Shown piece by piece: positions 11,388 to 23,075 of a stretch of DNA of 64,000 nt. The stretch comes from Pycnopodia helianthoides (Eukaryota > Echinodermata > Asteroidea > Forcipulatida > Asteriidae). The translations under genes were made by a program, and so were the position numbers. Location of the stretch: the NCBI GenBank assembly GCA_032158295.1, contig CM063262.1, positions 4,435,394 to 4,499,393 on the forward strand, in the 5' to 3' direction. How positions within the stretch are numbered: the first letter of the stretch is position 1; each line of letters begins with the position of its first letter. The notes under the pieces were generated by a model. The model searched no databases and had not been told where the DNA came from. It saw only the letters and a list, made by a program, of their open reading frames with translations.

Positions 11388-11510
11388 ACCATGTGTAAAC
11401 AGAAGTTCTCTTTAATCGTACAAGAAATCAAACAATATGCACCAACCCTAACTTTCGTTTTCTATTTTTCTGTAATTTAACTCTAGTTTGCTGAATTTCT
11501 TAAATCCACC

Positions 11511-12453
11511 ATGGCAATTGGACGTGGACTCTACAAGTACATCACCATAGAGCATATTCTGGGGTTGTATATGCTGGCGTATGGCACCAGTTTACCGACA
11601 CGTACGCAGTACATCGAGGGAAGAATGGCCCAAGAGCTAATGGCGCCCAGCCCCGGTAAACAGAGCTCTGTATGCGCTCTCAACACAACCAGCCCCGAGT
11701 ACCGCTTGATGGAGCAAGTGCAACAGAAGACAAGTGTGTGGATGCTTTACATCGGGGGGTCCTTGTCCTTCTCCGTTTTGATCTCCTTAAATACTTGGGG
11801 CTCCCTCAGCGATAAATGTGGCCGTTACGTTGCGTTCACCGTACCCTGCATCGGACTCATGGCAGCAAACATCCTGAACGTCCTCGTCATCAGGTTCCAC
11901 CTGCCCCTCTGGGTGATGGTTGTCGCAAGTTCCCTGCAGGGGGTCTCCGGGGATGTCGCATTTTTCATCGTCGGGTGTGCCGGTTATGTGTCCGATGTGA
12001 CGGTCAAAAGCAGTTTCGAGCGTACGATCCGATATGTCTTGATCGACATCATCAGTTTATCCACGACTGGCATTTGCCAGTTTGCAACCGGGCACGTTAT
12101 AAGAGGGTTTGGCTTTGAAGCGCCGTATCTGTCCTCCTTCGGACTGACGGCTGTCTGCGCATTCTTGATAATATTCAGTGTGCCGGACCGGCGCATCACA
12201 CCGGCCGCAGACTCTGGTCGACAGGCCCCGCCGACCACTCTGAACATCTTCAAGAATATTCACCAGCTCTTTCGACGGAACAAGTACAGGGGATGGCTCC
12301 TGGCTGGTTACAATTTAGTCATAGCTCTGTTTAAGTTGGTGTTGGCTTCGTCGCCGGGGATAATCGTGTTGTACACTACAGGGGAACCATTCTGCATGGA
12401 TCCCGTTGAAGAGGGCAACTTCTTGGGTGCATTTCTTGCTTTGCAAACTGTGG
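11511..12453 (+). CDS. SLC46-like exon 1
   Basis: The start codon has an optimal context, and the donor GGTAAGTG lies at 12453/12454, leaving phase 1. It encodes residues 1-314, covering the N-terminal six-helix bundle (MFS motif GSLSDKCGR at 97-105), the central cytoplasmic loop rich in Pro/Arg (about 225-260) and the start of the second bundle. The ORF that runs on to 12485 is intron read-through. Confidence 0.92.
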
Positions 12454-15400
12454 GTAAGTGTGCATTCAACAGGAGAAGTATTTGAAAAAATTCAAACATT
12501 GGGTTTCGTGGGGACGATGGGCACAGAACATGCAGAATGAGGTCCATAGAAACTGGTTTATCAAGCATAAAAAACTTCTTGTTTTACTGATTCTAATTGA
12601 TTTTTCTTTGGAGATGAATTTGATAAACAGCTATTAATTGAGTATTTTGAATGGGCCCTGAAAGAACAGGGCCTAATTTCATAAAGCTGTTAAAGAAAGC
12701 AGAAATTGGTTACCAGCCAAAATGTCATGTAATTTATATATTTTTGTTGTGCTTAGCTTGTTTTTTTGCTTTTAGCAGCTCTATGAAATTGGACCCTGGT
12801 GTTTCTGATCAGCGGATCGTGGGTTCCAGTCCCGATTGTGACTCTTTGTGTCCTTGCTTTGCTTTGTCCTTCGGATGGGATGTACATGTAAAGTCATGAA
12901 AGCCAGAGGTCCTGTAATGCACATGTAAAAGAACCAAGTTACACTTATGCCCCGGAGTTTCTGGCAGTGGCTGCCGAATGCGCGCAGCACCTTGTACGCC
13001 CTTATGAGGTGCTATGGTTCTCATAATCCATAAAAACTTCAAAACCTGTCTTAAAAAATGTTTAAATCTTTGTTCAAGCGCCTTGAGCACCTCTATTGAT
13101 AGTCAAATGATATTTGTCTCTTCTAAATAGCCTGTTATATTGTATATTTCGTGTACCTTTTGTATTATTATTGTATATTTCTAGCTTTAATTTTCCCGTT
13201 TGCTTACTTAATCGTTTATATTTACTTTGTGAAGCGCTTGGTGGATGATGTGCGCTATAAAAGACTCTATCATCATTGTTGTTATTTACTTTCCCTTACT
13301 ATCTATAATTTTCCCATTCTCATCAGGTACCATAGTTGGAGGCACCATACTGGCCAAGTATCTGTCCAAATTCTGGATATTGCACATTGCTTCTGCACTT
13401 GTGATGGCCTTCTATATTGTAACGGCATTTGCTAAGGACTATACTATGTTGTATATTGGTAAGTACATGTATTGTTATTATTTAGTCTATTTTTATGTTC
13501 TACCGTGTAACCGATCCATCTCGCAATGGTTTCCAGGGAAACATATTTCCACCACTAAAGAAATCCTGGGCAGAACCCTGCTCTACTATTCCATGATAAG
13601 CGTTCTGGGTTCTTTTACGTGGGCTACCAATCTTAGTACACGGAACCTACGGCTTAATGTCACATCCGAAGGACAAAGAAATTATGTTATTAAAGTATCT
13701 TGCTCAAGCGGACAAGTGCAACGACCGGAACTCGAACCCACACTCTGCTGATCAGAAACACCAGAGCTTGAGATCGTGCTCTAACCGCTCGGCCACGACA
13801 CGCCATAATCCATGGCTGGTGTCGGCTTTCTGGACTTTTTACAACATGTTCTGCTCTGGGCTGTTTTGACTTTGCTAACAGTAATGTCCAATTTCAATAA
13901 AAAATGAATGACCCAGTTTGATTTTTGCAAGAACACAAAGAGAATTACATTGCCAATTTGATTTATTCACTAAAAATGTGCAAAAATAACAAAGAATATA
14001 AATTAGTGACAGATCTGGATAGGTCTCAGTATCTCTTACAATTTTGTACACACCCACCAGCCCACTAATAACTTGTATTCGATCCTCCTGCCCCCCCACC
14101 CCCCGCCCCCACCCCCATACAGCTATGCTAGCTGTGTTCCATTTTGTAAGAACACACCACAGTGCAAAATGTACCTGTTTTTTTTCATTGTTATTTTGTA
14201 TTAACCAGAAATGTAGTAAATACTGAATGATAATTGTAGCTTCCTGTTTCTGTTTAAAGGTCTTGTAGGAGGGCTGTTTTTGTTTATGTGCATTCCACTC
14301 TCAAGAGTCAGCATGGCCAATCTCACTGGAGCTCATGAACAAGGTATTGTACCCACCTAAGAACTGGGTAGATTTTACAGGCAAAGACAGCGTGTATAAA
14401 ATCTCTTTTGGGAGATATTATGGTTTCTGAGGAAAAAAACGTGGCGCATATTGCGCCATACCACGCCAGAAACACAAGGGCAAACCCCTGGGTTCTTTTA
14501 CGTGCATTGCACAACACATGGGACCAATGTCTTTATGTACCATCCAAATATTACGAAGCAATAATGGTTTAGTGCCATGTTTGGTTAATAAAATTGCAGT
14601 AATTATTGTTTTTTTTGGTTTTGTAGGTCGTCGTGTTTGCCTTCAGTGGCTGTGTAGGGGGCATATTTAGCTTCATATCACCGCTGATTATGAACACCAT
14701 TTACGCATCAACTCTGTCATTCATGAAAGGATTTATCTTCTTGGTCTTCGCTCTGGTCAACGTAATCTCCTGGATTATCATTTTGTGAGTACCAAGCGGC
14801 TCACAACTTCTGCTTGTTGGATATTGGACGCAGAATCGTAATTTTTTTCCATATTAATAATAATAATAGTGGCTTCTTATATAGCGCTCATATCCATCAC
14901 TCAGTAACGCTCAAGGCGCTTCAGCAGTCGGTATTTTCCGGCAAGGTATATATGTGGAGCTACTTTTTGAAGATTGAGACCTATTCCTTTACATAGCACA
15001 CAATGTAATGGTTTACAAGGTGCTGTGGCGCAATATGCTGCCAATCAAACCAGGAACACCGGGGCGAACCCCTTCTCTTTTCGATAAGTGCACTGGGTTC
15101 TTTACGTGCATTACACAACACACGGGACCAACGGCTTTACGTCCCATTCGAAGGACGAAGCAATAACGGTTAAGCGTCTTGCTTAAGGACACAAGTGTCA
15201 CGACCGGGACTCAAACCCACACTCTGCTGAACAGAAACTTTCAGAGCTCGATTCTGGTGCTCTTATCCGCTCGGCCACGACACGCCGAGTTTCTGCGATA
15301 ACTAATATTTTCACCATTTGTGCTATTGGATGTGCCCATACACACCAATGCAGTCTCTTTAATCTATAAACAGTACTTCCTAAAAACTTAGGACGTGTTG

Positions 15401-17026
15401 AAACTTGATATATACAGTAACAGATTTCATGGAAAGTTTGGTTTTGGTAGTTTTTGTTCATACCAGCAGCAATTCTTCAGAGAAATATTTCAATCTTACT
15501 ATAGTAAAGGGCACCCCCGAACAAAGATATTGACAAAATAGGGAGACCGCCAACATAGGGCTAGATAGCTCAGTTGGTAGAGCGCCTGTACGTTAATCCT
15601 GAGGTCGCTGGTTCAAATCCCGCTCTAGTCAATTTTTCTTATGTTCAACCCCATACTGTCCTAGTAAAGAACACAATTCACCATTGCTTGTTTTGATTAT
15701 CGCTATCGTAATAAGCCCAAGATTAAAGGACTGTTCAGGTGGAAGATTCCAAAGCTCTCTCTCTTCATTGTTAACATCTCCTGGTTCTTCCTTTTAGGTT
15801 ACTTCATATTTTCGAGCCGAAGTGGACCAAGTACAAAGTCTTAAAACAAGGTACGGGTACAGTCATTGTTCTGCTTGTTTAAAGGTATTATACAGGATTG
15901 GTAGAGCTGACAAAACAGTCGCAAACAAAGTTCATGTTTTGTGATTAACCATATACATGAAATAACAAACCTGTGAAAATTTGAGCTCAATTGGTCATCG
16001 AGGTCACGAGAAAATAGTGAAAATAGACCTTATGTGTTTTCTGTTTTTCAAACATCGAGTTTATTTATCGCGCGAGATAAAAACTATTGTTTTACTCATT
16101 TCTCAGAAATGATAGCATTTTAGGCAGAAATATTTTAAGGAACCCTTTCTACCATTACATACTTAAAATCATGTAAGTTATGTGTGAATCTGTGAACATT
16201 TGTGTTTTTCGATCTTACCAATAGTGTACAGGGCCTTTAAAGGAACATTACAGAATTGGTTTTTGCTAACAAAACAGTTGCTTGGCAGTGTAAGCACTTT
16301 ATGTAATCCACCATATACATAAACTGACAAACCTGTAGAAGTCTGAGATCGATCGGCCTTTTGGGTCACGAGAAAATAGTGAAAAACCGATTACACATTT
16401 GCATGAAATCATATAGATTCAACAAAATGAATAAAATGCCCGCTGAGCGATAAACTCCAATCGGAAAATTAGTTTATTCATTTCTCATCAAATGTGACAT
16501 TTCAGACAGAAATATTTCAAGGGATGTTTTCTACTATCATCATAATTAGACCGTGTAAGTTTTATGTAAATCTGTGATCAAAAGTATATTTTACAAGTTT
16601 TTTTCTTACCAATTCTGTAATGTTCCTTTAATAATAAGCAGGTTTGGTTGTCGACCTTTCATAAATATGCGATTTAAATCACACATGTGTGGTATGTTTT
16701 TTACTCGAACATGTCTAGTCGATCGAATATTTGTATTCCCCCTTGACACAATGCCAGTCCATCGCAGGTTTCTCCCCAGCTCTCCCTGGTACCCATTTTT
16801 ACTCCTGGGTGGAGAGAAGCAATATGATAAAGTGCCTTGCTCTTTCAAAATTAGATGAAATTAAACGAATTATGTACCATACCTTGAAACCATGCAAAAT
16901 TAGTATTAACTGTTATCACCATGACCAATTAGGTTTTTGTTTGAATTGATGTTTTATTTTTTTAATTTTTGCTTTACTGTTATAGAAGAACAAATTCAGA
17001 ATAATGATTCTGACAACGAAGCGTAA
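11511..17026 (+). CDS. SLC46-family major facilitator transporter (gene span, six exons)
   Basis: Joining 11511-12453, 13327-13458, 14260-14348, 14627-14784, 15798-15850 and 16986-17026 gives about 471 residues, the usual SLC46 length (proton-coupled folate or related solute carriers). The start sits in an excellent Kozak context (CCACCATGG). Exon 1 carries about eight membrane segments, an NTT glycosylation site at residue 58 and the MFS loop motif GSLSDKCGR at 97-105. The later exons add the remaining helices, an EQG motif typical of the family, and a short acidic cytoplasmic tail. The substrate cannot be told from sequence. The exon 3 to 4 junction is the weak point. SINEs and MITEs fill introns 1-5. 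Confidence 0.88.
12454..13326 (+). other. SLC46-like intron 1 with repeat insertions
   Basis: It holds a diverged family D MITE (12669-12796) and then a tRNA-derived SINE in plus orientation from about 12800 (GGTTCCAGTCCC B box) to its tail near 13290. Confidence 0.65.
13327..13458 (+). CDS. SLC46-like exon 2
   Basis: The acceptor CATTCTCATCAG and the donor GTAAGTAC give 132 bp, phase 1 to phase 1. It encodes the loop GGTILAKYLSKFW and a following transmembrane helix. Confidence 0.9.
13595..13805 (-). mobile_element. tRNA-Leu-derived SINE, head fragment
   Basis: On the minus strand GGCGTGTCGTGGCCGAGCGG is a tRNA-like head, and GGGTTCGAGTTCC is a B box. It lies in SLC46-like intron 2. A second degraded fragment lies at about 14400-14530 in intron 3. 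Confidence 0.75.
14260..14348 (+). CDS. SLC46-like exon 3
   Basis: The acceptor is TTTCTGTTTAAAG. It encodes a Gly-rich helix, then PLSRVSMANLTGAHEQG. The strong-looking donor at 14344 (AAG/GTATTG) would leave phase 1, but exon 4 needs phase 0. The weaker donor at 14349 (ATT/GTACCC) fits the frame and adds one residue. The end is therefore uncertain by 5 bp. Confidence 0.75.
14627..14784 (+). CDS. SLC46-like exon 4
   Basis: The acceptor is TTTTGGTTTTGTAG and the donor TT/GTGAGT. Read in phase 0 it gives two hydrophobic segments, VVVFAFSGCVGG... and FIFLVFALVNVISW. In the phase left by the stronger exon 3 donor the reading is non-hydrophobic and unlike the family. Confidence 0.8.
14855..15287 (-). 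mobile_element. tRNA-Leu-derived SINE, near full length
   Basis: The minus-strand head is GGCGTGTCGTGGCCGAGCGG, with ATTC and AGC around the anticodon arm and GGGTTTGAGTCCC as B box. The body ends with GAGCGCTATATAAGAAGCC and an (ATT)n tail at 14853-14870. It lies in SLC46-like intron 4 and closely matches 48307-48730. Confidence 0.85.
15558..15631 (+). mobile_element. tRNA-like repeat, plus copy
   Basis: It has A box TAGCTCAGTTGG and B box GGTTCAAATCC, and an acceptor stem GGCTAGA/TCTAGTC that pairs. The anticodon stem does not pair, so this is a tRNA-derived repeat and not a tRNA gene. It shares the flank CAAAATAGGGAGACCGCC with the inverted copy at 17605-17679. Confidence 0.7.
15798..15850 (+). 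CDS. SLC46-like exon 5
   Basis: The acceptor CTTCCTTTTAG and the donor GTACGG give 53 bp. It completes the last helix and encodes the basic stretch EPKWTKYKVLKQ, entering the cytoplasmic tail. Confidence 0.85.
15879..16240. mobile_element. MITE family B copy 2
   Basis: It runs from TTTAAAGGTATTATACAGG to ACCAATAGTGTACAGGGCC plus TTTAA. The right-hand TTAA is shared with the adjoining family A element. It lies in SLC46-like intron 5. Confidence 0.8.
16237..16631. mobile_element. MITE family A copy 3 (forward)
   Basis: 395 bp, TTAA at both ends, full inverted repeats AAAGGAACATTACAGAATTG and CCAATTCTGTAATGTTCCTT. It lies in SLC46-like intron 5, directly joined to a family B element. Confidence 0.9.
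16986..17026 (+). CDS. SLC46-like exon 6, C-terminal tail
   Basis: The acceptor TTACTGTTATAG is followed by a phase-1 entry that gives EEQIQNNDSDNEA and then TAA at 17024-17026. The tail is short, acidic and polar, as in other SLC46 proteins. Confidence 0.82.
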
Positions 17027-17604
17027 TTCTGGCATTGTTTGGAGCGGTGGCAGAGGCCCTCTTGGTTGTTGGCCAAGGCTGAGGATGGGATAGACTGGTC
17101 CCCTGTCCTTATCCGCACCGGTCCATGTACGTTAGCACACATCCGATCCACGACTGAATGGGATGCGAGGTCAAAGGTGCGTTTGTCAGGATCCCTCCAA
17201 ACGCTCAAAGCCGGTCTCTGGCGTTATTCACGATCCTCAAAGTGTGTCGTCAGATGTTTTGGTTAAGGATGGGACTGCAGCCAAGAGAGAGAGAGAGAGA
17301 GATGCAGGGATTCCAGTGGCTTATACAGTGCTTCCGACATGTACAGGTCCTAGAGTGCTCGTGAGGGACATGACGATTTACACGCATTTTTTACTCAGGG
17401 AAAATGTTTTTAGAGCCACTGTCACGCAGACGAATTACCCAGGAAATTCCCTAGAAAATTGTGTTCGACCTTTTCACACCTGAATAAGCCATTATTTGCG
17501 AGCTAGGTTTGAATAATGTCTGGCACAGTGACTTGCTTGATCACAAGTTATTTGAATTCCTCAGCTATCGAGACAGTGCTTTGTCACATGACTGTTCGAA
17601 AAAT

Positions 17605-17679
17605 TGACTAGAGCGGGACTTGAACCTGCGACCTCCGGATTAATGTGGCGGGGCTCTTCCAACAGAGCTATCTAGCCCT
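17605..17679 (-). mobile_element. tRNA-like repeat, minus copy
   Basis: Inverted copy of 15558-15631 with B box GGTTCAAGTCCC and A box TAGCTCTGTTGG. The flanking GGCGGTCTCCCTATTTTG is the complement of the flank of the other copy. Confidence 0.7.
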
Positions 17680-18076
17680 GTGTTGGCGGTCTCCCTATTT
17701 TGTCAATACCTTATGTGGTATTGAATCACTTAGTTATATTTTTGTACTCGTATATTTCACAAATTTCTGTTGTATAAAGTACACACATGTACATGTATAC
17801 ATTGGACCATGAATCTTAACATTTTCACATAACAAATTAATTTTATGTTTGTTTTCTTTACTATGTGTATGTACATGTATGGTATATTTTTATTATAGAA
17901 GTTATTATATAAGTTATGGTATATTTATACCATAGAAGTTATGTGCAATAGCAAAAAAATTGTAGTTAAAAGGGGGGGTTCAGAAGTGTTTGCTCTTCCG
18001 TAAGTGTTCAGTGAAATTTCTCTGAATTGAAAAAAAAAAGGAAAAGTTATATTGTTTGTATTTATATTTTGTGAAC

Positions 18077-18411
18077 TTAAAGGTATTGTACACTTTTGGT
18101 AACAGCTCAAAATCAGTCTCCACATTTTGTGTGATTCAACATATGCATGAACAAACAAACCTGTGAAGGTTTGAGCTCAATTGGTCATCGAGGTCACGAG
18201 AAAATAGTGGAAAGAGACCTTATGTGTTTTCTGTTTTTTCAAATTATCGCGCACGATAATTACTATTGTTTTACTCGTTTCTTAGAAACGATAGCATTTT
18301 AGGCAGAAATATTTTCAGGAACCCTTTCTACCATTACTTACTTTAAATCATGTAAGTTATGTGTGAATCTGTGAACAATGTGATCTTACCAATAGTGTAC
18401 AGGGCCTTTAA
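18077..18411. mobile_element. MITE family B copy 3
   Basis: 335 bp with TTAA at both ends: TTAAAGGTATTGTACACTTT and AATAGTGTACAGGGCCTTTAA. It is intact and similar to 10230-10553. Confidence 0.85.
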
Positions 18412-20442
18412 AGATGCAAGGTCTGACTTTTGGTCGATTCACTTAGTTAAAGTTTTAAATAACTATTTTTATAGACGAAAAATAAATAATCGGTTCAAGA
18501 ACTCGGTCATTCCCAGGTGCCTTTTTTAACCACTGCTTTCCTTTGTCCATGTTTTCCTTCTTGCAGTGCAAATACGTCAGTACTGTGCGCATATTTTCCC
18601 AAAGTATTTTGCCCAAATTTGGGAGGGCAGTTGCCCCCCCCCCCCCAAAAAAAGAAAAATCCCCTTGGATGAACGGTTAGGGTTGTATATGCCGGTATTT
18701 TTCCCCTACATGAATTTAGTGAGAAATTACTGCTTTCTCAAAAACTACATTACTTCAGAAGAAGTCGTTTCTCCCAATGTTTTATACTATCAGCAGCTCT
18801 CAGGTGCTCCTTACCAAGTAAGTTTTTATGGTAATTTATTTCTTGAGTATAAAATTACCGAAAGTTTAGCCACTGCCTTTTATGTATTAAATTATCATAA
18901 AGTTCAAATGTATGCTAATGTCTAAACATAAACGAATAAATAAAAGACGCAAATAAAATTTAAGAAAATTATTTTAACTGTAAATAAGAGAAGTCTCTGG
19001 CTGTGTTTGACTCTGTACTTGTGTCAATATCATAAACAGAGTTGTAAATGGACACAAATGAACATTGCGAGTACGAAATGGTATAAATTAAGTTTATATT
19101 ACTTGATGTGAACATAAAGGTAGAATTAGAACAAAACCTTTATTGTATTAAAGACAGCTTGACCCCCCCCCAGTTACAAAAAATCCCCCCTTCCCCCGCA
19201 AGTCCACCCCTTCTGCAATTCCATCCCTTCTTCAAGTCGACCCCTTCTTTTCAAGCCTGCCCCGCTGCACGCCCATCCCTTCTGCAAGTCTAGCTTCCCC
19301 TGCAAGTCAACTACTGACAAAATCTCACATAATACTTAATAGACTTATTCATAGAAAACACTTTATTACCAATTTTTCCAGTAAGGTAAAAATGACAACA
19401 ATTCTACGCCCTGAATTGGGTTAATCAAATGGTTCGTCCTCGACAAGGTGGGAATGGTATTGAATTCTGGAAGTTGCATACACCAAACACCAAAAGGCAA
19501 AATCTTTGATTATATTCAACATTTTCTAATGACCTTAGACAGACTTGGCTAGATTACATACATTCAGACATGTCACTGGTTTAAAATTTCTCTTTTGCAC
19601 TCAAAACTTATTTTCTAAAAATAATTTTGTTAGCCATTTGTGTCCGTTTTCCTCATTCAACATGTTCAAAAAGTAATTTTATCTGCAGTTGTAAACAACT
19701 CAATACTATCTCGGCCCGTTAGCGTAAATAGTTTATGACAGGTTTGACCATGATGCAATAATAATAAGCATGGCTGACCCATAACAGCTTGCAGATAAGA
19801 TTGCAGATAGCTTGCTGGCAACAAGCTTTGCAAGCCAAGCTAGCCGTCATTTACATGTTTGAAACCCTGCAAGCATAATACCAGCTTGCAGCAAGCTTAC
19901 TCAAATTTCTTTAGGGCCACCCCCTCCACACATTCAAACTGAGTAACACATCATAGATTTAATTTGTGCTTCTTTGCACGCTGCAGTTGGCCCATTATAC
20001 CATCATCTTCTTTTGTCTTAAGCTAGGCAAAAACACTCTCTACACAACCATGTGATGTTTCTTTTAATCAGTGCTGATGTTAATTGGTGCCAGACCGCTG
20101 ACATCCTTTGATGCCGCCGCTATAGCCCTTGCCAAAGCAATTTAATTCAGATGTGGAATGAGGTCAGACAAAGAGAATGAGCTGTGAATGTACGCGCCTG
20201 ATGAACAACTGCTCACCAATGTCTCGCATTTTTTGGTCCCTTTTGAGGGCGCTGTACTCTTTGATGTTGCCGCTATAGCCCTTGCCAAAGCAATTTAATT
20301 CAGATGTGGAATAGATCATTACCCTTTGCATGAGGTTGCACAAAGAAACTGAGCTGTGAATGTACGCGCCTTTTAACAACTGTCCACCAATAAGTCGCAT
20401 TCTTTTGACCCCTTTGAGGGCGCTGTTTGAGCTATGCGTTTT
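18412..20442. other. Intergenic; repeat fragments and C-rich minisatellite
   Basis: 18717-18835 is the end of a family C MITE. 19160-19312 is a degenerate array of about 18 bp around CCTTCTGCAAGTC. 19785-19905 holds inverted GCTTGCAG/CTGCAAGC motifs. 20102-20424 is a tandem duplication of about 160 bp (GCTATAGCCCTTGCCAAAGC in both). No gene is recognised. Confidence 0.55.
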
Positions 20443-20760
20443 CCCAGGCGAGATGAAGTTCCGTGACTTTGTGAACTTTCATGATTGTTCACGAACAACC
20501 GTGAACTGGGAATGCATGTTCTGGACAGTTCATGAAGTTTTCTTCAATTTATTGTTCATGAACAACCATGAACTGAGAGGACTGAAAATAACCTGGAAGA
20601 ATTCATCCACCAGTTGTCTCATTTGTTGTTCAAGGACATTCATGAAACTGTTCATGCGCATCATGAAGAATTTTGATGGCCAGTTCGTGAACGGATGTCA
20701 ATCAACAATCATGAACCATTCATGGATATTCATGAACATTCCGTGATCATCTCGCCTGGG
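20443..20760. mobile_element. DNA element family G copy 1
   Basis: 318 bp bounded by CCCAGGCGAGATGA and its complement TCATCTCGCCTGGG. The interior is dense in TTCATGAA-type palindromes and contains one copy of the unit that forms the 68-bp array at 31932-34660. It is non-autonomous, with no protein. 88% or more of it aligns by eye with 40612-40930. Confidence 0.8.
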
Positions 20761-22207
20761 CTCGTACCAAAATGGGGTCTATGCTGAGACACAGAATCGG
20801 CACCTTCTAGTATACGGGTACATGCAGTATACAGGATTGGTAGAGCTGACAAAAGAGTCATAGACAGTTTTCATACTCTGTGTGATCAGCCGTGTACATG
20901 AAATAACATACCTGTGAAAATTTGGGCACACTCCGTTGTGTGAAGAAGCATAAAATAGTGAAAAACCATGTCCAAGTTCTGGCATGTAAACACATTGTCT
21001 TCAGTTTACTTGTAACAACCAAAACCAGCTGTTGCAATATTTATAAAGGTTTACAGACACAGATTTTTTGAACATAACATTATTTGAGAGGGCAACATTT
21101 CACAGAAAACAAAAGTTCTAGTGTGAACCTCGTTATCAGTAAGCTTTCAGACTTATATTAAACTTTGATGTTTTTTATGATCCATATCAATCCACCTTCA
21201 AAACTGTATTCAAACACGTCAATCTGCCACATTCAACACCAAAAACATCTCCAATCATTTCCTTCTTCAAACAAACAATAAACCTTATTCGTCTTTTTTA
21301 TATTTTAAACAATTTAAGTACAAGTATAAGCTGTTACAATAAAATCCATCACCACGAATTGAATATTTATAAGCATTTGGCAATTAAAAAAAAAAATAAC
21401 ACAAGCATTAATATAACAGATAACACATACTTTTTTTTAAACATGGCCGTCCATACAGACAAGAGGTGATGCAACGCAGACAAACAGGCATGAAAATTGT
21501 CACCCTTTTCTGAGAAGGGCCTGATATTAGCATTTGGGGGGGGGGTGGCGGGGGCACACATGTACCCATACTTAGATTTCAAAAATCAATAAAGCGATGG
21601 GCCAGTAGTCCACCTCATCTATGGCAGCATCTCAAATTAAAAAACTAAGTCTCGTAACGACTGGTTTCAATATAAACAAATCTTTCAAAATCTTTTGAAT
21701 CGTTAACGAGGGGCTCTAAGGTCAAATTAAGTTTTGTGATTCACATTTTTCCTAAACATGTAAAAAGTCCTTTTCAATAAAACAATTTATCACAAGAATT
21801 TCTATAATGAAAGACAAAGTTTGGAGAACAACAAACTCTCGAGTTAAAAATTTAAAAAAAATGATTAATCTAAGATTAAGAATGAATTTCAAATAAAGGA
21901 AAGCATGGCAAGGACAATCATTTCTTTTCAATGATAAATTTGACAAAAAAGTAACATCAGACTTGAAACAAGTCTACTATACATGATTCTATAAAAACTG
22001 TCACAATAAAAAAAAATAAAAACAACAACAACAAATTTGTTGTCCAATTACAAATACGACAGCAATGACAACAATTAAATGTACACAGCAGTTTAAAAAT
22101 GATGGAGTATATAGTTTGCATAAAACAAATGAATGAAAATAGATTTTCTCTAATCTAAAAAGAACTTTTCACACGATGAAAGCTTTTCTCATCATGACTA
22201 ATGTAAA
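20761..22207. other. Intergenic; AT-rich, degraded MITE
   Basis: 20825-21180 is a degraded family B/C relative (AGGATTGGTAGAGCTGACAA). The rest is AT-rich with A runs, and no exon is seen. Confidence 0.45.
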
Positions 22208-22603
22208 TTAAAGGAACATTACAGAATTGGTAAGATTTTTTTTTTTTTTTAAATATACTTTTGATCACAGATTTACACAAAACTTACACGGTCTAATGAT
22301 GATGATAGTAGAAAACATCCCTTGAAATATTTCTGTTCGAAATGCCATATTTGATGAGAAATGAATAAACTAATTTTCCGATTGGAGTTTATCGCTCAGT
22401 GAGCGTTTTATTCATTTGTTGAGTCTATATGATTTCATGCAAATGTGTAATCGGTTTTTCACTATTTTCTCGTGACCCAGATGGCCGATCGACCTCAAAC
22501 TTCCACAGGTTTGTCAGTTTATGTATATGGTGGATTACATACAGTGCTTACACTGCCAGCAACTGTTTTGTTAGCAAAAACCAATTCTGTAATGTTCCTT
22601 TAA
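22208..22603. mobile_element. MITE family A copy 4 (reverse)
   Basis: 396 bp with TTAA at both ends and intact inverted repeats. The interior matches copy 2. Confidence 0.9.
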
Positions 22604-22719
22604 GCGAATACATACATAATGTCATTAACAGGTCTAATCAGATTCAAGTTTACTGTTATGCCCTCAGCTTGTGCTATGGACTTGTGGACAAGTCCTTAAA
22701 ATGTTTCTCAAGGTGATAT

Positions 22720-23075
22720 AGTGAATGGCTCTCGTGCAACTTTACTGTATGCTACGGGGGTATAGCTTAACGACCCTCACCTAACACTGTTTGTCACAGT
22801 GGTAGCGTAACAGCTCTCACGCAACTATACTGTTTTTTGGCGATTTCATAACAAATTTCATGTGACTACTTTTTGTCACAGTGGTAGCGTAATGGCTCTC
22901 ACGTGACCAAACGGTTTGCATAACGGCATAATAGCATAACGGCTTTAATGCGACTACTTTTTTGGTCACAATGGTAGCGTAACGGCTCTCACACGATTAA
23001 TGTTTGTTGCAGTGATAGTGTCACAGTTCTCATGCAACTACATGTATACTGTTTGTCGCAGTGATAGCGAGATGG
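22720..23075. repeat. Degenerate tandem repeat around GTAGCGTAACGGCTCTCAC
   Basis: About five diverged units of 60-75 bp share TTTGTCACAGTGGTAGCGTA and CTCTCACGC. It is old and has no coding signal. Confidence 0.6.

Noticed and set aside
12454..12485. C-terminal extension of the SLC46-like exon 1 ORF
   Set aside because: It continues past a strong GTAAGTG donor, and the next exons restore the family sequence in phase.
15558..15631. Functional tRNA gene
   Set aside because: A and B boxes are present, but the anticodon stem does not pair and there is an inverted copy with the same flanks, so it is a repeat.
18566..18925. 119-codon plus-strand ORF
   Set aside because: It runs through a poly-C tract and a family C MITE fragment, with no domain seen.
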